From contig NZ_CP126604.1 in NCBI RefSeq assembly GCF_008364625.2, forward strand, positions 1,798,001 through 1,862,000: 64,000 nucleotides of DNA. Reading direction: 5' to 3'. This stretch comes from Enterobacter dykesii (GTDB taxonomy: Bacteria > Pseudomonadota > Gammaproteobacteria > Enterobacterales > Enterobacteriaceae). Below the pieces are notes generated by a model. It did not search any database and was not told the origin of the DNA. It saw nothing but the letters and a program-made list of their open reading frames with translations. Both the position numbers and the translations under genes were made by a program. Of the stretch, positions 50,724 to 58,603 are shown one piece after another (the first letter of the stretch is position 1; every line of letters begins with the position of its first letter).

Positions 50724-52874
50724 TCAGACATTCACCGCGCTAATCAGCCGCGACTTCATGGACTGATATGCAGACGCCGCAAAATCCTCCGCCCAGCGCT
50801 GGTCCTCAATCGCCTCCAGCTGAACCGCGCAGTATTTCGTTTCCGGCGTTTTGGAGATGGGATCGAGATTATCCTGGGTCAGCTCGTTGCAGGCGCCAAT
50901 CCACCATTGATAGGTCATATAGACTGCCCCGGTGTTGATACGCTCGCTAATGCTGGCACGGGTAATCACTTTGCCGCGACGCGAACGCACCCAGACCAGT
51001 TGGCCGTCGGTAATGCCCAGTTTGTCCGCATCGGCAGGGTTCAATTGCACCCGGCCCGGCTCATCGGCCAGGCTTTGCAGCGCGGCGCAGTTCCCGGTCA
51101 TCGAGCGGCAGGAGTAGTGTCCCACTTCACGCACCGTGCACAGCACCAGCGGGAAATCCGCGTCCGGCGTTTCCGCCGGCGCGCGCCACGGTGCGGCAAA
51201 GAGCTGCCCTTTACCGGTTGGGGTGTCGAACTGATTGTCTTTGTACAGGTACGGCGTTCCCGGATGATCCAGCGTCGGACACGGCCACTGCACGTGGCCC
51301 ATCTCGCCCATTTTTTCATACGTCATGCCGTAGAAGAGAGGGCACAGCTCGCGCATCTCATCCCAGATCTGCTTGTTGGAGTCATAGTGCATCGGGTAGC
51401 CCATCTCGGTGGCGAGCAGGCTGATGATCGCCCAGTCGCGCTTCACGTTGCCGCTGGCCTCAATGGCTTTACCAAAACGCTGGAACCCGCGATCGGCACA
51501 GGTAAAGACGCCGCCGTGTTCACCCCAGGAGGTGGCCGGGAGAAGTACGTCCGCCACTTCTGCCGTTTTGGTCATAAAGATGTCCTGAACCACCACAAAA
51601 TCGAGCGCCTCAAAACCGCTGCGAACGAGACCGAGATCGGCTTCGGTCTGAAGCGGATCTTCCCCCATGATGTAGTAGGTCTTGACCTTGCCTTCCAGCG
51701 CCAGATGGGGCACCTCGGTAATGCGCGTTCCGACCCGATCGTCCATTTTATTGACGTCAATTCCCCAGGCGTCGGCAAACTTCTGCCTGACCGCCGGATC
51801 GGTCACATCCTGATAGCCGGGGAACATATTCGGCAGAACGCCCATATCGCAGGCGCCCTGAACGTTGTTTTGTCCGCGCACCGGCCCGACGCCGACGGCA
51901 GGGCGACCGAGGTTGCCGGTCAGCAGCGCCAGGCTGGAAAGCCCTTTGACCACATCCACGGCCTGACCAAACTGGGTTACGCCCATCCCCCACATCACGG
52001 TGGCGGAAGGGGCCGCCGCGAAGGTGCGCATCGCCTGGCGAACGTCGCGGGCGGGAATGCCGGTAAGATGCTCAACCTTCTCCGGCGCATAGTCTTTCAC
52101 CGTCTGGCGATAGGCCTCAAGCCCCTCGGTAAAGCGCGCCACGTAGCTTTTGTCGTAGAGCTCCTCTTCCAGCAGCACGTAGCCAAAGGCGTTTACCAGC
52201 GCCATGTTGCTGCCGTTTTTCAGCTGCAGATGCTGGTCGGCGATGCGCGCCGTTTCAATGCGCCGCGGATCGCAGACGATGATTTTTGCGCCGTTTTCCC
52301 GCGCTTTCAGCACGCGTCGGGCGACGATAGGGTGGGAGTCCGCGCAGTTATAGCCAAACACCAGCAGGCATTTTGAGTTTTCGATATCGTTGATTGAGTT
52401 GCTCATCGCGCCGTTGCCGAGCGTTTCCTGTAAACCAGCCACGGAAGGGCCGTGACAGACTCGCGCGCAGCAGTCCACGTTGTTGGTGTTCAGCACCGCG
52501 CGGGCAAATTTTTGCATCACATAGTTTGTTTCATTCCCGGTTCCGCGAGAGGATCCGGTGGTCATGATTGACCGCGGCCCGTGCTGCGCTTTAATGCTGC
52601 TGAGCTTATGCGCGGTGTAGCGGATAGCCTCTTCCCAGGTAACGGGAGTGAATGCCTCGCCTTTGTGGTAGCGGATCATCGGCTGGGTCAGGCGCGGGGT
52701 GAGCAGACGGGTATCGTTGAGGAAGTCCCAGCCGTAAAAGCCTTTCAGACACAGGGTGCCCTGGTTTGTGACGCCCTCTGCCGCTTCGGCACGGATGATA
52801 CGGTTATTTTCTACGACAAGGTTTAATTTACAGCCTGCACCGCAGTACGGGCAGACGCTGGCGATCTTTTTCAT
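50724..52874 (-). CDS. Formate dehydrogenase H-like molybdoenzyme with Cys in place of Sec
   Basis: 716 residues (E. coli FdhF has 715). The start at 52874 matches the FdhF N terminus. The [4Fe-4S] ligands are CPYCGAGC and C42; the molybdopterin domains and VRGQNNVQGACDMG (catalytic Arg) follow. The residue aligned with selenocysteine 140 is Cys140 (codon TGT at 52455–52457), next to conserved H141 (RVCHGPSVAG). FdhF-type enzymes oxidise formate to CO2 with the bis-MGD cofactor. No hydrogenase, FdhF partner or SECIS is adjacent, so the electron acceptor is unknown. A sigma-54 promoter lies upstream. It is not the usual fdhF locus; a Sec-containing copy may exist elsewhere. Confidence 0.9.
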   Translation of the reverse strand: MKKIASVCPYCGAGCKLNLVVENNRIIRAEAAEGVTNQGTLCLKGFYGWDFLNDTRLLTPRLTQPMIRYHKGEAFTPVTWEEAIRYTAHKLSSIKAQHGPRSIMTTGSSRGTGNETNYVMQKFARAVLNTNNVDCCARVCHGPSVAGLQETLGNGAMSNSINDIENSKCLLVFGYNCADSHPIVARRVLKARENGAKIIVCDPRRIETARIADQHLQLKNGSNMALVNAFGYVLLEEELYDKSYVARFTEGLEAYRQTVKDYAPEKVEHLTGIPARDVRQAMRTFAAAPSATVMWGMGVTQFGQAVDVVKGLSSLALLTGNLGRPAVGVGPVRGQNNVQGACDMGVLPNMFPGYQDVTDPAVRQKFADAWGIDVNKMDDRVGTRITEVPHLALEGKVKTYYIMGEDPLQTEADLGLVRSGFEALDFVVVQDIFMTKTAEVADVLLPATSWGEHGGVFTCADRGFQRFGKAIEASGNVKRDWAIISLLATEMGYPMHYDSNKQIWDEMRELCPLFYGMTYEKMGEMGHVQWPCPTLDHPGTPYLYKDNQFDTPTGKGQLFAAPWRAPAETPDADFPLVLCTVREVGHYSCRSMTGNCAALQSLADEPGRVQLNPADADKLGITDGQLVWVRSRRGKVITRASISERINTGAVYMTYQWWIGACNELTQDNLDPISKTPETKYCAVQLEAIEDQRWAEDFAASAYQSMKSRLISAVNV

Positions 52875-52939
52875 CAATAACAGACCTGTTAAGAAATGAA
52901 GCAAAGTTGACTGGAAAACCCAGTCCCGTAAAGGGAGGT

Positions 52940-52957
52940 AAGCAGGAACCGTGCCAG
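52940..52957 (-). promoter_or_regulatory. Sigma-54 (-24/-12) promoter of the formate dehydrogenase-like gene
   Basis: The minus strand reads TGGCACGGTTCCTGC: GG and GC are separated by exactly ten bases, and the -24 element TGGCAC is perfect. The predicted start is about 55–60 bases before the ATG. E. coli fdhF is also sigma-54 dependent. Confidence 0.85.
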
Positions 52958-52999
52958 ATTGGCTTTGCTGGTTTTACAGGGTGTTAAGCGGGGAGGGCG

Positions 53000-53041
53000 C
53001 GTGTCATCGTCAGAACATTCGTCAGTTTTGACGATGACACG
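53000..53041 (-). promoter_or_regulatory. 13-bp perfect inverted repeat, candidate enhancer site
   Basis: CGTGTCATCGTCA (53000–53012) pairs with TGACGATGACACG (53029–53041) across 16 bases; an inner CGTCA–GTTT–TGACG (53020–53033) nests inside. It lies roughly 45–100 bases upstream of the -24 element, where enhancer-binding proteins such as FhlA act. No U-run follows on the ariR strand, so it is not a simple terminator. Confidence 0.6.
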
Positions 53042-53065
53042 AGAGCTGGATGAGGGGCCGTGAAA

Positions 53066-53344
53066 TTACAGGTCGTCCATGGTGTAGCCCACGACAATTT
53101 CCAGCGTCTTGCGAATCACGTCCGCCTGGACAACGTCGTTAGTCGCTTCCAGCGTCTGAATGAGCCAGAGGATGATCGCTTTGTTGGACAGATGGCCTTC
53201 AGAGGCCAGAACACAGCGTACTGCAGTTGAAAAAACAGCGGACTCTTCAGCAAAACGATCGCCTGCATGACGGAAATATTCCGACAGCGCACTGTCTAAA
53301 AAAGCAGAGTGGTACTCGGGTTGAAGCTGAATATTTTGTCTCAT
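53066..53344 (-). CDS. ariR: AriR/YmgB small regulatory protein
   Basis: 92 residues. It aligns with E. coli AriR: SEYFRHAG–EESAVFSTAV, then SNKAIILWLIQTLEAT–ADVIRKTLEIVVGYTMDDL. The family forms helical dimers. In E. coli it acts with YmgA through the Rcs phosphorelay to raise colanic acid and acid resistance and to lower curli. It is the third gene of the ycgZ–ymgA–ariR unit; no ymgC homologue follows. Confidence 0.9.
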   Translation of the reverse strand: MRQNIQLQPEYHSAFLDSALSEYFRHAGDRFAEESAVFSTAVRCVLASEGHLSNKAIILWLIQTLEATNDVVQADVIRKTLEIVVGYTMDDL

Positions 53345-53373
53345 TTGTTCTCACCGTAGCTGTTAAATTGCAG

Positions 53374-53694
53374 TCAATGTATTTTTTTGGGGTCGGACGG
53401 TTTTCCACTTCCAAATAACGGCACTACATTGTCTTTCTTATCGTTGAGAGGTCCCTCTCTTTTCGTTCGTCCTTGCGCGGTTCTGCGACGTGTAAAGGCG
53501 GTGCTGTTTGAGCCGATCTCAGCAATCACCACCGCAAGTGTCTCCCGCCGCCGGGGATCCTTTTCATGTTCTTCCATGACCCGCAGACGCTGCAGCAATC
53601 CTTCGGTTGTCACTGGCCCCCGCTCTTTCAAAAGAGAGAGAACGGCTTCACCGATAAGCGTGTCGATCAGTTTGTCTGCGTTACTGCTCTTCAT
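53374..53694 (-). CDS. ymgA: YmgA-like two-component connector protein
   Basis: 106 residues from the ATG at 53694. The N-terminal helical part (DKLIDTLIGEAVLSLLKERG–TEGLLQRLRVMEE) resembles YmgA of E. coli, and the basic, low-complexity C-terminal tail (KKDNVVPLFGSGKPSDP) is longer than in K-12. The AAGGA ribosome site overlaps the ycgZ stop, so the genes are coupled. The name follows its order and weak similarity; the C-terminal tail is unexplained. Confidence 0.75.
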   Translation of the reverse strand: MKSSNADKLIDTLIGEAVLSLLKERGPVTTEGLLQRLRVMEEHEKDPRRRETLAVVIAEIGSNSTAFTRRRTAQGRTKREGPLNDKKDNVVPLFGSGKPSDPKKIH

Positions 53695-53698
53695 ATCC

Positions 53699-53938
53699 TT
53701 ACCGTTCGAAGAGCAGACCAAGCAGCTTATGGTAATGCTCTTCCTCTTCCGGGCCATCGGCCTTTTCGAGGCGGCTGAGCAGTTTGGTACAGAGCGATTT
53801 GCGATTCAGATTTCGCCCGTCGCTGAGAATTTCAACAACGACCTGGCCCAGCGTCTCCTGCTGGGTAGGAAGCACGGCTTTTTCGAAGTACTGTGCGATT
53901 GCTGCTGCGGAATCTGCGACGTAACCTTTCTGCTGCAT
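53699..53938 (-). CDS. ycgZ: YcgZ, BluR-controlled connector protein
   Basis: 79 residues beginning MQQKGYVADSAAAIAQYF. The conserved LPTQQETLGQVVVEILSDGRN–RKSLCTKLLSRLE–EEEHYHKLLGLLFE is very close to E. coli YcgZ. AGGAG lies just before the ATG at 53938. First gene of the blue-light-induced unit, divergent from bluF. The frame is open 24 codons further but similarity stops at this Met. Confidence 0.93.
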   Translation of the reverse strand: MQQKGYVADSAAAIAQYFEKAVLPTQQETLGQVVVEILSDGRNLNRKSLCTKLLSRLEKADGPEEEEHYHKLLGLLFER

Positions 53939-53986
53939 GTTTCGCTCCTGTAAAATTTTGTAATCACTAACGTTACAATTAAGGTA

Positions 53987-54027
53987 TACATAATTTCTAA
54001 ATCTGTACACTCAAAATGTACAGATTT
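53987..54027 (-). promoter_or_regulatory. ycgZ promoter with BluR-type operator
   Basis: A perfect 11-bp inverted repeat, AAATCTGTACA (53999–54009) / TGTACAGATTT (54017–54027), separated by seven bases. On the minus strand a TTGAGT -35 (54015–54010) lies in that spacer, with TATGTA 17 bases on as -10. MerR-type MlrA, the BluR paralogue, binds paired TGTACA motifs, so BluR is the likely ligand and would block RNA polymerase here. Confidence 0.75.
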
Positions 54028-54114
54028 TTAATATTTTTATGATATTTTTTATAAAGTGCTTTATTTTCATTTGGTTATTAGGTTGTTGTGGACCGGTAAT
54101 GTTACAGGATATAT

Positions 54115-54148
54115 TGTACAAAAAGCTCGGGCGCTGATAAGTTGTACA
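54115..54148 (+). promoter_or_regulatory. TGTACA pair upstream of bluF
   Basis: Two TTGTACA motifs, with TGTACA at 54115–54120 and 54143–54148, separated by 22 bases, in the ycgZ–bluF intergenic region. Likely additional BluR contacts; the binding is inferred. Confidence 0.55.
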
Positions 54149-54276
54149 GCCTGGAAAAAAGCATCATCAAATGCCGTAAATGGTTGAGATGTAAATTATT
54201 TGTCAGGCAATTAATGTGCTATAAATGATCCTTATCCACCTTTTTTGTGGCCAAAACCCTAACCCCCAGGAATAGC

Positions 54277-55497
54277 ATGCTCACAACCATCATTTACCGC
54301 AGTCATATCTGCGAGGACGTTCCAGTGAAAGCGCTGGAAGCAATGGTCGCTGCTGCAAATAGTAAAAACCGGCAATCCAATATCACGGGGATCCTGCTGT
54401 TTAACGGCACACATTTTTTTCAGCTGCTTGAAGGGCCAGTGGAAGATGTTTCTGCCATCTATGAGCAGATCTGCAACGACCCGCGCCACCATAATGTGGT
54501 AGAGCTGATGCGCGATCACGGACCTGTCCGGCGTTTTGGCAACGCGGGCATGGAGCTTTTTGATTTGCGCCACTTCGACAGGGACGAAGTGCTGCAGCAG
54601 GTGCTCAACAGGGGGACGACACGCTATCAGCTGACGTATAACGATCGCCCGCTGCAGTTCTTCCGCACCTTTGTCGAGGCTACGGAAAAAGCGAACTATT
54701 TTGAACTGCCCCCTGCGGATTCTTGGGAATTCGTGCGCGAAGAGACGCGTCTGTCCGCGCAGCCCGAGGTGGTTGCGAAAGGGGCGGATTGCAGCTTCGC
54801 GTTCCAGCCGATAGTCGATCCGTTTATGCAGCAGGTCGTCTCCTGGGAGGCGCTTCTCCGCACGCCTGACGGCGGCGCACCGGGAGATTACTTTGCCAAT
54901 CTGCCGCGTGACGAGGTGTATGCCTCTGATTTACGCAGCAAGCAGGTGGCGCTCTCAATGGCCAGCGCGCTGGGGCTACAGGAGCAGACGTTATCCCTTA
55001 ACCTGCTGCCCATGACGCTGGTTAACATCCCCAACGCCGTGGATTTCCTGCTCACCGCGATTGAAGCCAATGGGTTTGTCCCCGAGCAAATTGTGGTGGA
55101 GTTCACCGAAAGCGAAGCCATTTCCCGCTTTGATGACTTTACGGACTCGGTCAGGCAGTTAAAAAGCGCGGGTATCAGCGTGACGATCGATCACTTTGGC
55201 GCCGGTTTTGCCGGGCTGCAGCTGTTGGCGCAGTTCCAGCCGGACAGAATTAAGATTAATCGCGATCTGGTCGCGAACGTGCACAAAAGTGGCCCCCGAC
55301 AGGCCATTATTCAGGCAATCATCAAATGCTGTGCCTCGCTTGAGATCCAGTTCTGCGCGGTAGGAGTAGAGAAGGCTGAAGAGTGGATGTGGCTGGAATC
55401 CGCCGGGATTTCCCAGTTCCAGGGACATCTTTTTGCCAGCCCGCGACACGGCGGTATTCCCCCGATTGCGTGGCCGGAGAAAAAGTTCGACTTTTGA
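54277..55497 (+). CDS. bluF: Blue-light sensor/anti-repressor BluF (BLUF–EAL)
   Basis: 406 residues. The BLUF flavin domain (1–95) has Y7, N31, Q49 and M92, the residues of the light switch. The EAL domain (about 170–406) keeps E191-A-L and DRIKI but has DHFGAGFAGL where active enzymes have DDFGTG, so phosphodiesterase activity is unlikely. In E. coli light-activated BluF binds BluR and releases it from DNA. AGGA supports the ATG at 54277; the frame opens earlier at a GTG. bluR follows on the same strand. Confidence 0.94.
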   Translation: MLTTIIYRSHICEDVPVKALEAMVAAANSKNRQSNITGILLFNGTHFFQLLEGPVEDVSAIYEQICNDPRHHNVVELMRDHGPVRRFGNAGMELFDLRHFDRDEVLQQVLNRGTTRYQLTYNDRPLQFFRTFVEATEKANYFELPPADSWEFVREETRLSAQPEVVAKGADCSFAFQPIVDPFMQQVVSWEALLRTPDGGAPGDYFANLPRDEVYASDLRSKQVALSMASALGLQEQTLSLNLLPMTLVNIPNAVDFLLTAIEANGFVPEQIVVEFTESEAISRFDDFTDSVRQLKSAGISVTIDHFGAGFAGLQLLAQFQPDRIKINRDLVANVHKSGPRQAIIQAIIKCCASLEIQFCAVGVEKAEEWMWLESAGISQFQGHLFASPRHGGIPPIAWPEKKFDF

Positions 55498-55503
55498 TAA
55501 AGC

Positions 55504-55632
55504 TGTACACAATCCGGCAGAGTTAACTGTACGAACGGCAAATTTTATACAACAATGTATTTACAGGTGGATGGGAAAGAACCCCGTTCACCCGTTCAAA
55601 ATGCGGTCTTAGTTATACAAATGGTGTGTACA
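55504..55632 (+). promoter_or_regulatory. TGTACA motifs in the bluF–bluR spacer
   Basis: TGTACA at 55504–55509, TGTACG at 55528–55533 and TGTACA at 55627–55632. The last lies 54 bases before the bluR ATG, suggesting that BluR also controls its own gene. Confidence 0.5.
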
Positions 55633-55685
55633 ATCTGATAAGGTTGGTGCAGTTAGGTATGGAAGTTCTGAGCGTGAGGGAGTTA

Positions 55686-56414
55686 ATGGCCTATTACAGT
55701 ATCGGCGAAGTGGCCGAACGATGCGGTATCAACCCCGTTACGCTGCGTGCCTGGCAGCGCCGTTATGGATTGTTGAAGCCGCAGCGCAGCGAAGGGGGTC
55801 ATCGTCAGTTTGACGATGAAGATATCCTGCGTATCGAAGAGATCAAGCGCCTGATGAAAAGCGGCGTTTCGGTCGGAAAAGTCAAAGCCTTGCTGGAAAA
55901 CAAAGAAGTATTGACGCAGGGCAACTGGGTCTCGTTCCAGGAAGAGATGATGACCGTTCTGCGTTACGCCAGCCCGGCAAAGCTGCGCGCCAAAATGGGC
56001 GAATTCCGCCGCGATCACGCGATAGATGCGCTGATTGACAATATTATTTCTCCCGTCCGTCAGCGCATGAATCAGGATCAAAACACCGTGCGTCACATGG
56101 CGAGCCTGTTTGACGGCGTTCTGATTGAATTTGCGATTGCAAGCCTGGCGGAGTCCCGCAAAAAAACCGGTAAAGACGCGCTGCTGATTGGCTGGGAATG
56201 TGATGACCGCACCCACCTGTGGCTGGAGGCTGCGCGCCTGGCGCAGAAGGGCTGGCACATTGACGTCCTGGCGGAACCCATCGATTCGCCGCGTCCTGAA
56301 CTGTTTCCCGGGCAAAAAATCTTCGTCTGGACGGGGAAATCACCAACGCCTCGCCAGCAGGAACAGCTCGACCACTGGCGTGAACAGGGATTTGCTGTCT
56401 CATTTCATCACTGA
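55686..56414 (+). CDS. bluR: MerR-like repressor BluR
   Basis: 242 residues. The N-terminal MerR helix-turn-helix ([33 protein letters not shown]) is followed by a C-terminal cobalamin-binding-like fold without the His of true B12 sensors. The ATG at 55686, behind GAGGGAG, matches E. coli. BluR represses ycgZ–ymgAB; BluF relieves this in blue light and cold. Gene order relative to bluF and ycgZ is as in E. coli, but the module there lies far away. Confidence 0.94.
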   Translation: MAYYSIGEVAERCGINPVTLRAWQRRYGLLKPQRSEGGHRQFDDEDILRIEEIKRLMKSGVSVGKVKALLENKEVLTQGNWVSFQEEMMTVLRYASPAKLRAKMGEFRRDHAIDALIDNIISPVRQRMNQDQNTVRHMASLFDGVLIEFAIASLAESRKKTGKDALLIGWECDDRTHLWLEAARLAQKGWHIDVLAEPIDSPRPELFPGQKIFVWTGKSPTPRQQEQLDHWREQGFAVSFHH

Positions 56415-56421
56415 TCGTAAG

Positions 56422-56445
56422 AGGCCTTGAGGGCCTTTTTTGTTT
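56422..56445 (+). terminator. bluR terminator
   Basis: AGGCC (56422–56426) pairs with GGCCT (56432–56436) around five bases, followed by six T and a further T-rich stretch. Confidence 0.75.
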
Positions 56446-56660
56446 TTGTCATTTTCTGAAGAAAATCTATCTCAAAAATAGGCATTTCCGATGCATATTT
56501 TACTTTTCTCCTCTTCGTTATGAATGCCGCCACAAAATGCATTATTAATCAATGCATTGAACAAATACATCCATCCTGACTGCATCCTCTCACAGGGTCT
56601 ATGCTTAATAAAACCAGGCAAAAAGGGCGCTTTAGCCGAATGCCCCTGCTGACAGAGGGT

Positions 56661-56679
56661 TGAAGTGATAATCGTTATC
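56661..56679 (+). promoter_or_regulatory. Fur-like box overlapping the sufA promoter
   Basis: 14 of 19 Fur-consensus matches with the core TGATAATCGTTATCA. TTGAAG (56660–56665) and TAACAT (56682–56687), 16 bases apart, are plausible -35/-10 elements, so the box would cover the spacer. E. coli suf is repressed by Fur and activated by OxyR, IHF and apo-IscR; those upstream sites were not resolved in the AT-rich 56450–56650 region. Confidence 0.8.
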
Positions 56680-56726
56680 ACTAACATGGTGTTATGCCCT
56701 GATGGCTTATCAGATGAGGTGGACCT

Positions 56727-57095
56727 ATGGAACTGCATTCAGAAACCTTTAATCCTGCCGATTTCGCCTGGCGCGGCTTGACGCTCACGCCTGCGGCGGC
56801 GGCACATATTCACGAGCTGGTGGCGAAAAAGCCCGAGATCCTCGGCGTGCGCCTGGGTGTCAAACAGACCGGTTGCGCGGGCTTCGGCTACGTGCTCGAC
56901 ACCGTCACCGAACCCGAGAAAGATGACCTGGTGTTCGAGACTGACGGCGCGAAGCTGTACGTTGCGCTGCAGGCTATGCCCTTTATCGACGGCACCGAAG
57001 TGGACTACGTCCGCGAAGGCTTAAACCAGTTATTCAAATTTCATAACCCGAAAGCCCAGAACGAATGCGGCTGTGGCGAAAGCTTTGGGGTATAG
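56727..57095 (+). CDS. sufA: Fe-S cluster assembly scaffold/carrier SufA
   Basis: 122 residues of the A-type carrier family with the three cluster ligands C50 (QTGCAGFGY), C114 and C116 (CGCGESFGV). It accepts clusters from SufBC2D and delivers them to apoproteins. GAGGTGG precedes the ATG. First gene of sufABCDSE, with sufB nine bases after its stop. Confidence 0.96.
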   Translation: MELHSETFNPADFAWRGLTLTPAAAAHIHELVAKKPEILGVRLGVKQTGCAGFGYVLDTVTEPEKDDLVFETDGAKLYVALQAMPFIDGTEVDYVREGLNQLFKFHNPKAQNECGCGESFGV

Positions 57096-57103
57096 GCGGT
57101 GCT

Positions 57104-58594
57104 ATGTCTCGTAATACTGAAGCAACGAGTGAAGTAAATACCTGGGGCGGTGGACACCTCAACTATAAAGAGGGGTTCTTCACCCAGCTGCAGACCGATG
57201 AGCTGGCGAAAGGCATTAACGAAGATGTCGTGCGGGCGATCTCGGCCAAACGTAACGAGCCCGAGTGGATGCTGGAGTTTCGCCTGAGCGCCTTCCGCGC
57301 CTGGCTGGAGATGGAAGAGCCGCACTGGCTGAAAGCGCATTATGACAAGCTGAACTATCAGGATTACAGCTACTACTCTGCGCCTTCCTGCGGCAGCTGT
57401 GACGACACCTGCGCCTCGCAGCCCGGCGCGGTGCAGCAAACTGGCGCTGAAAACAGCTTCCTCAGCAAAGAGGTGGAAGAAGCCTTTAACCAGCTTGGCG
57501 TGCCCGTTCGCGAAGGGAAAGAGGTGGCGGTAGACGCCATTTTCGACTCCGTCTCGGTGGCGACCACCTACCGCGAGAAGCTGGCGGAGCAGGGGATCAT
57601 TTTCTGCTCCTTCGGTGAAGCGATTCACGATCATCCGGAACTGGTCAAAAAGTACATTGGGACCGTGGTGCCCTCTAACGACAACTTCTTTGCGGCGCTC
57701 AACGCGGCGGTAGCCTCTGACGGCACCTTTATCTATGTGCCGAAAGGCGTGCGCTGTCCGATGGAGCTGTCGACGTATTTCCGTATCAACGCCGAAAAAA
57801 CCGGCCAGTTCGAACGCACGATTCTGGTCGCGGATGAAGGCAGCTACGTCAGCTACATCGAAGGGTGCTCCGCCCCTGTTCGCGACAGCTACCAGCTGCA
57901 CGCGGCGGTGGTGGAGGTCATCATCCATAAAGACGCCGAGGTGAAATACTCCACGGTGCAAAACTGGTTCCCCGGCGACGGCAATACCGGCGGTATCCTG
58001 AACTTCGTCACCAAGCGCGCGCTGTGCGAAGGTGAAAACAGCAAGATGTCGTGGACCCAGTCTGAAACCGGCTCTGCCATCACCTGGAAATACCCGAGCT
58101 GCATCCTGCGCGGGGATAACTCCATCGGCGAGTTTTACTCGGTGGCGCTGACCAGCGGCCATCAGCAGGCCGATACCGGCACCAAGATGATCCACATTGG
58201 TAAAAACACCAGGTCGACCATCATCTCGAAAGGGATCTCCGCCGGGCACAGCCAGAACAGCTATCGCGGGCTGGTGAAAATCATGCCGACGGCCACCAAT
58301 GCGCGAAACTTTACCCAGTGTGACTCGATGCTGATTGGCGCAGACTGCGGGGCGCATACCTTCCCGTACGTCGAGTGCCGTAATAATACGGCCCAGCTTG
58401 AGCACGAGGCGACGACGTCGCGGATTGGGGAAGATCAGCTCTTCTACTGCCTGCAGCGCGGGATCAGCGAAGAAGACGCCATCTCAATGATCGTCAACGG
58501 CTTCTGTAAGGACGTGTTCTCTGAACTGCCGCTGGAATTTGCCGTTGAAGCCCAGAAACTCCTCGCCATTAGTCTTGAACACAGCGTCGGTTAA
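57104..58594 (+). CDS. sufB: Fe-S cluster assembly protein SufB
   Basis: 496 residues, one more than E. coli. The beta-helix core accepts sulfur from SufE and builds the cluster; C406 (FTQCDSM) aligns with the essential Cys405. The ATG at 57104 ([12 protein letters not shown]) matches the family; the frame is open into sufA. sufC follows after nine bases. Confidence 0.97.
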   Translation: MSRNTEATSEVNTWGGGHLNYKEGFFTQLQTDELAKGINEDVVRAISAKRNEPEWMLEFRLSAFRAWLEMEEPHWLKAHYDKLNYQDYSYYSAPSCGSCDDTCASQPGAVQQTGAENSFLSKEVEEAFNQLGVPVREGKEVAVDAIFDSVSVATTYREKLAEQGIIFCSFGEAIHDHPELVKKYIGTVVPSNDNFFAALNAAVASDGTFIYVPKGVRCPMELSTYFRINAEKTGQFERTILVADEGSYVSYIEGCSAPVRDSYQLHAAVVEVIIHKDAEVKYSTVQNWFPGDGNTGGILNFVTKRALCEGENSKMSWTQSETGSAITWKYPSCILRGDNSIGEFYSVALTSGHQQADTGTKMIHIGKNTRSTIISKGISAGHSQNSYRGLVKIMPTATNARNFTQCDSMLIGADCGAHTFPYVECRNNTAQLEHEATTSRIGEDQLFYCLQRGISEEDAISMIVNGFCKDVFSELPLEFAVEAQKLLAISLEHSVG

Positions 58595-58603
58595 GGAAAG
58601 CAC

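Noticed and set aside
50907..52376. 489-codon open frame antisense to the formate dehydrogenase gene
   Set aside because: It mirrors a clear FdhF-family protein and has no recognisable motif or start signal.
52455..52457. Possible selenocysteine TGA codon in the FdhF-like gene
   Set aside because: The codon is TGT; no in-frame TGA occurs before the stop, so this is a true cysteine enzyme, not a misread selenoprotein.
53000..53041. ariR terminator
   Set aside because: The inverted repeat is perfect but followed on that strand by GCGCCCTCCCC, not U's; position upstream of a sigma-54 promoter fits a binding site better.
57041..58405. 454-codon open frame antisense to sufB
   Set aside because: sufB is certain; the antisense frame is due to codon bias.
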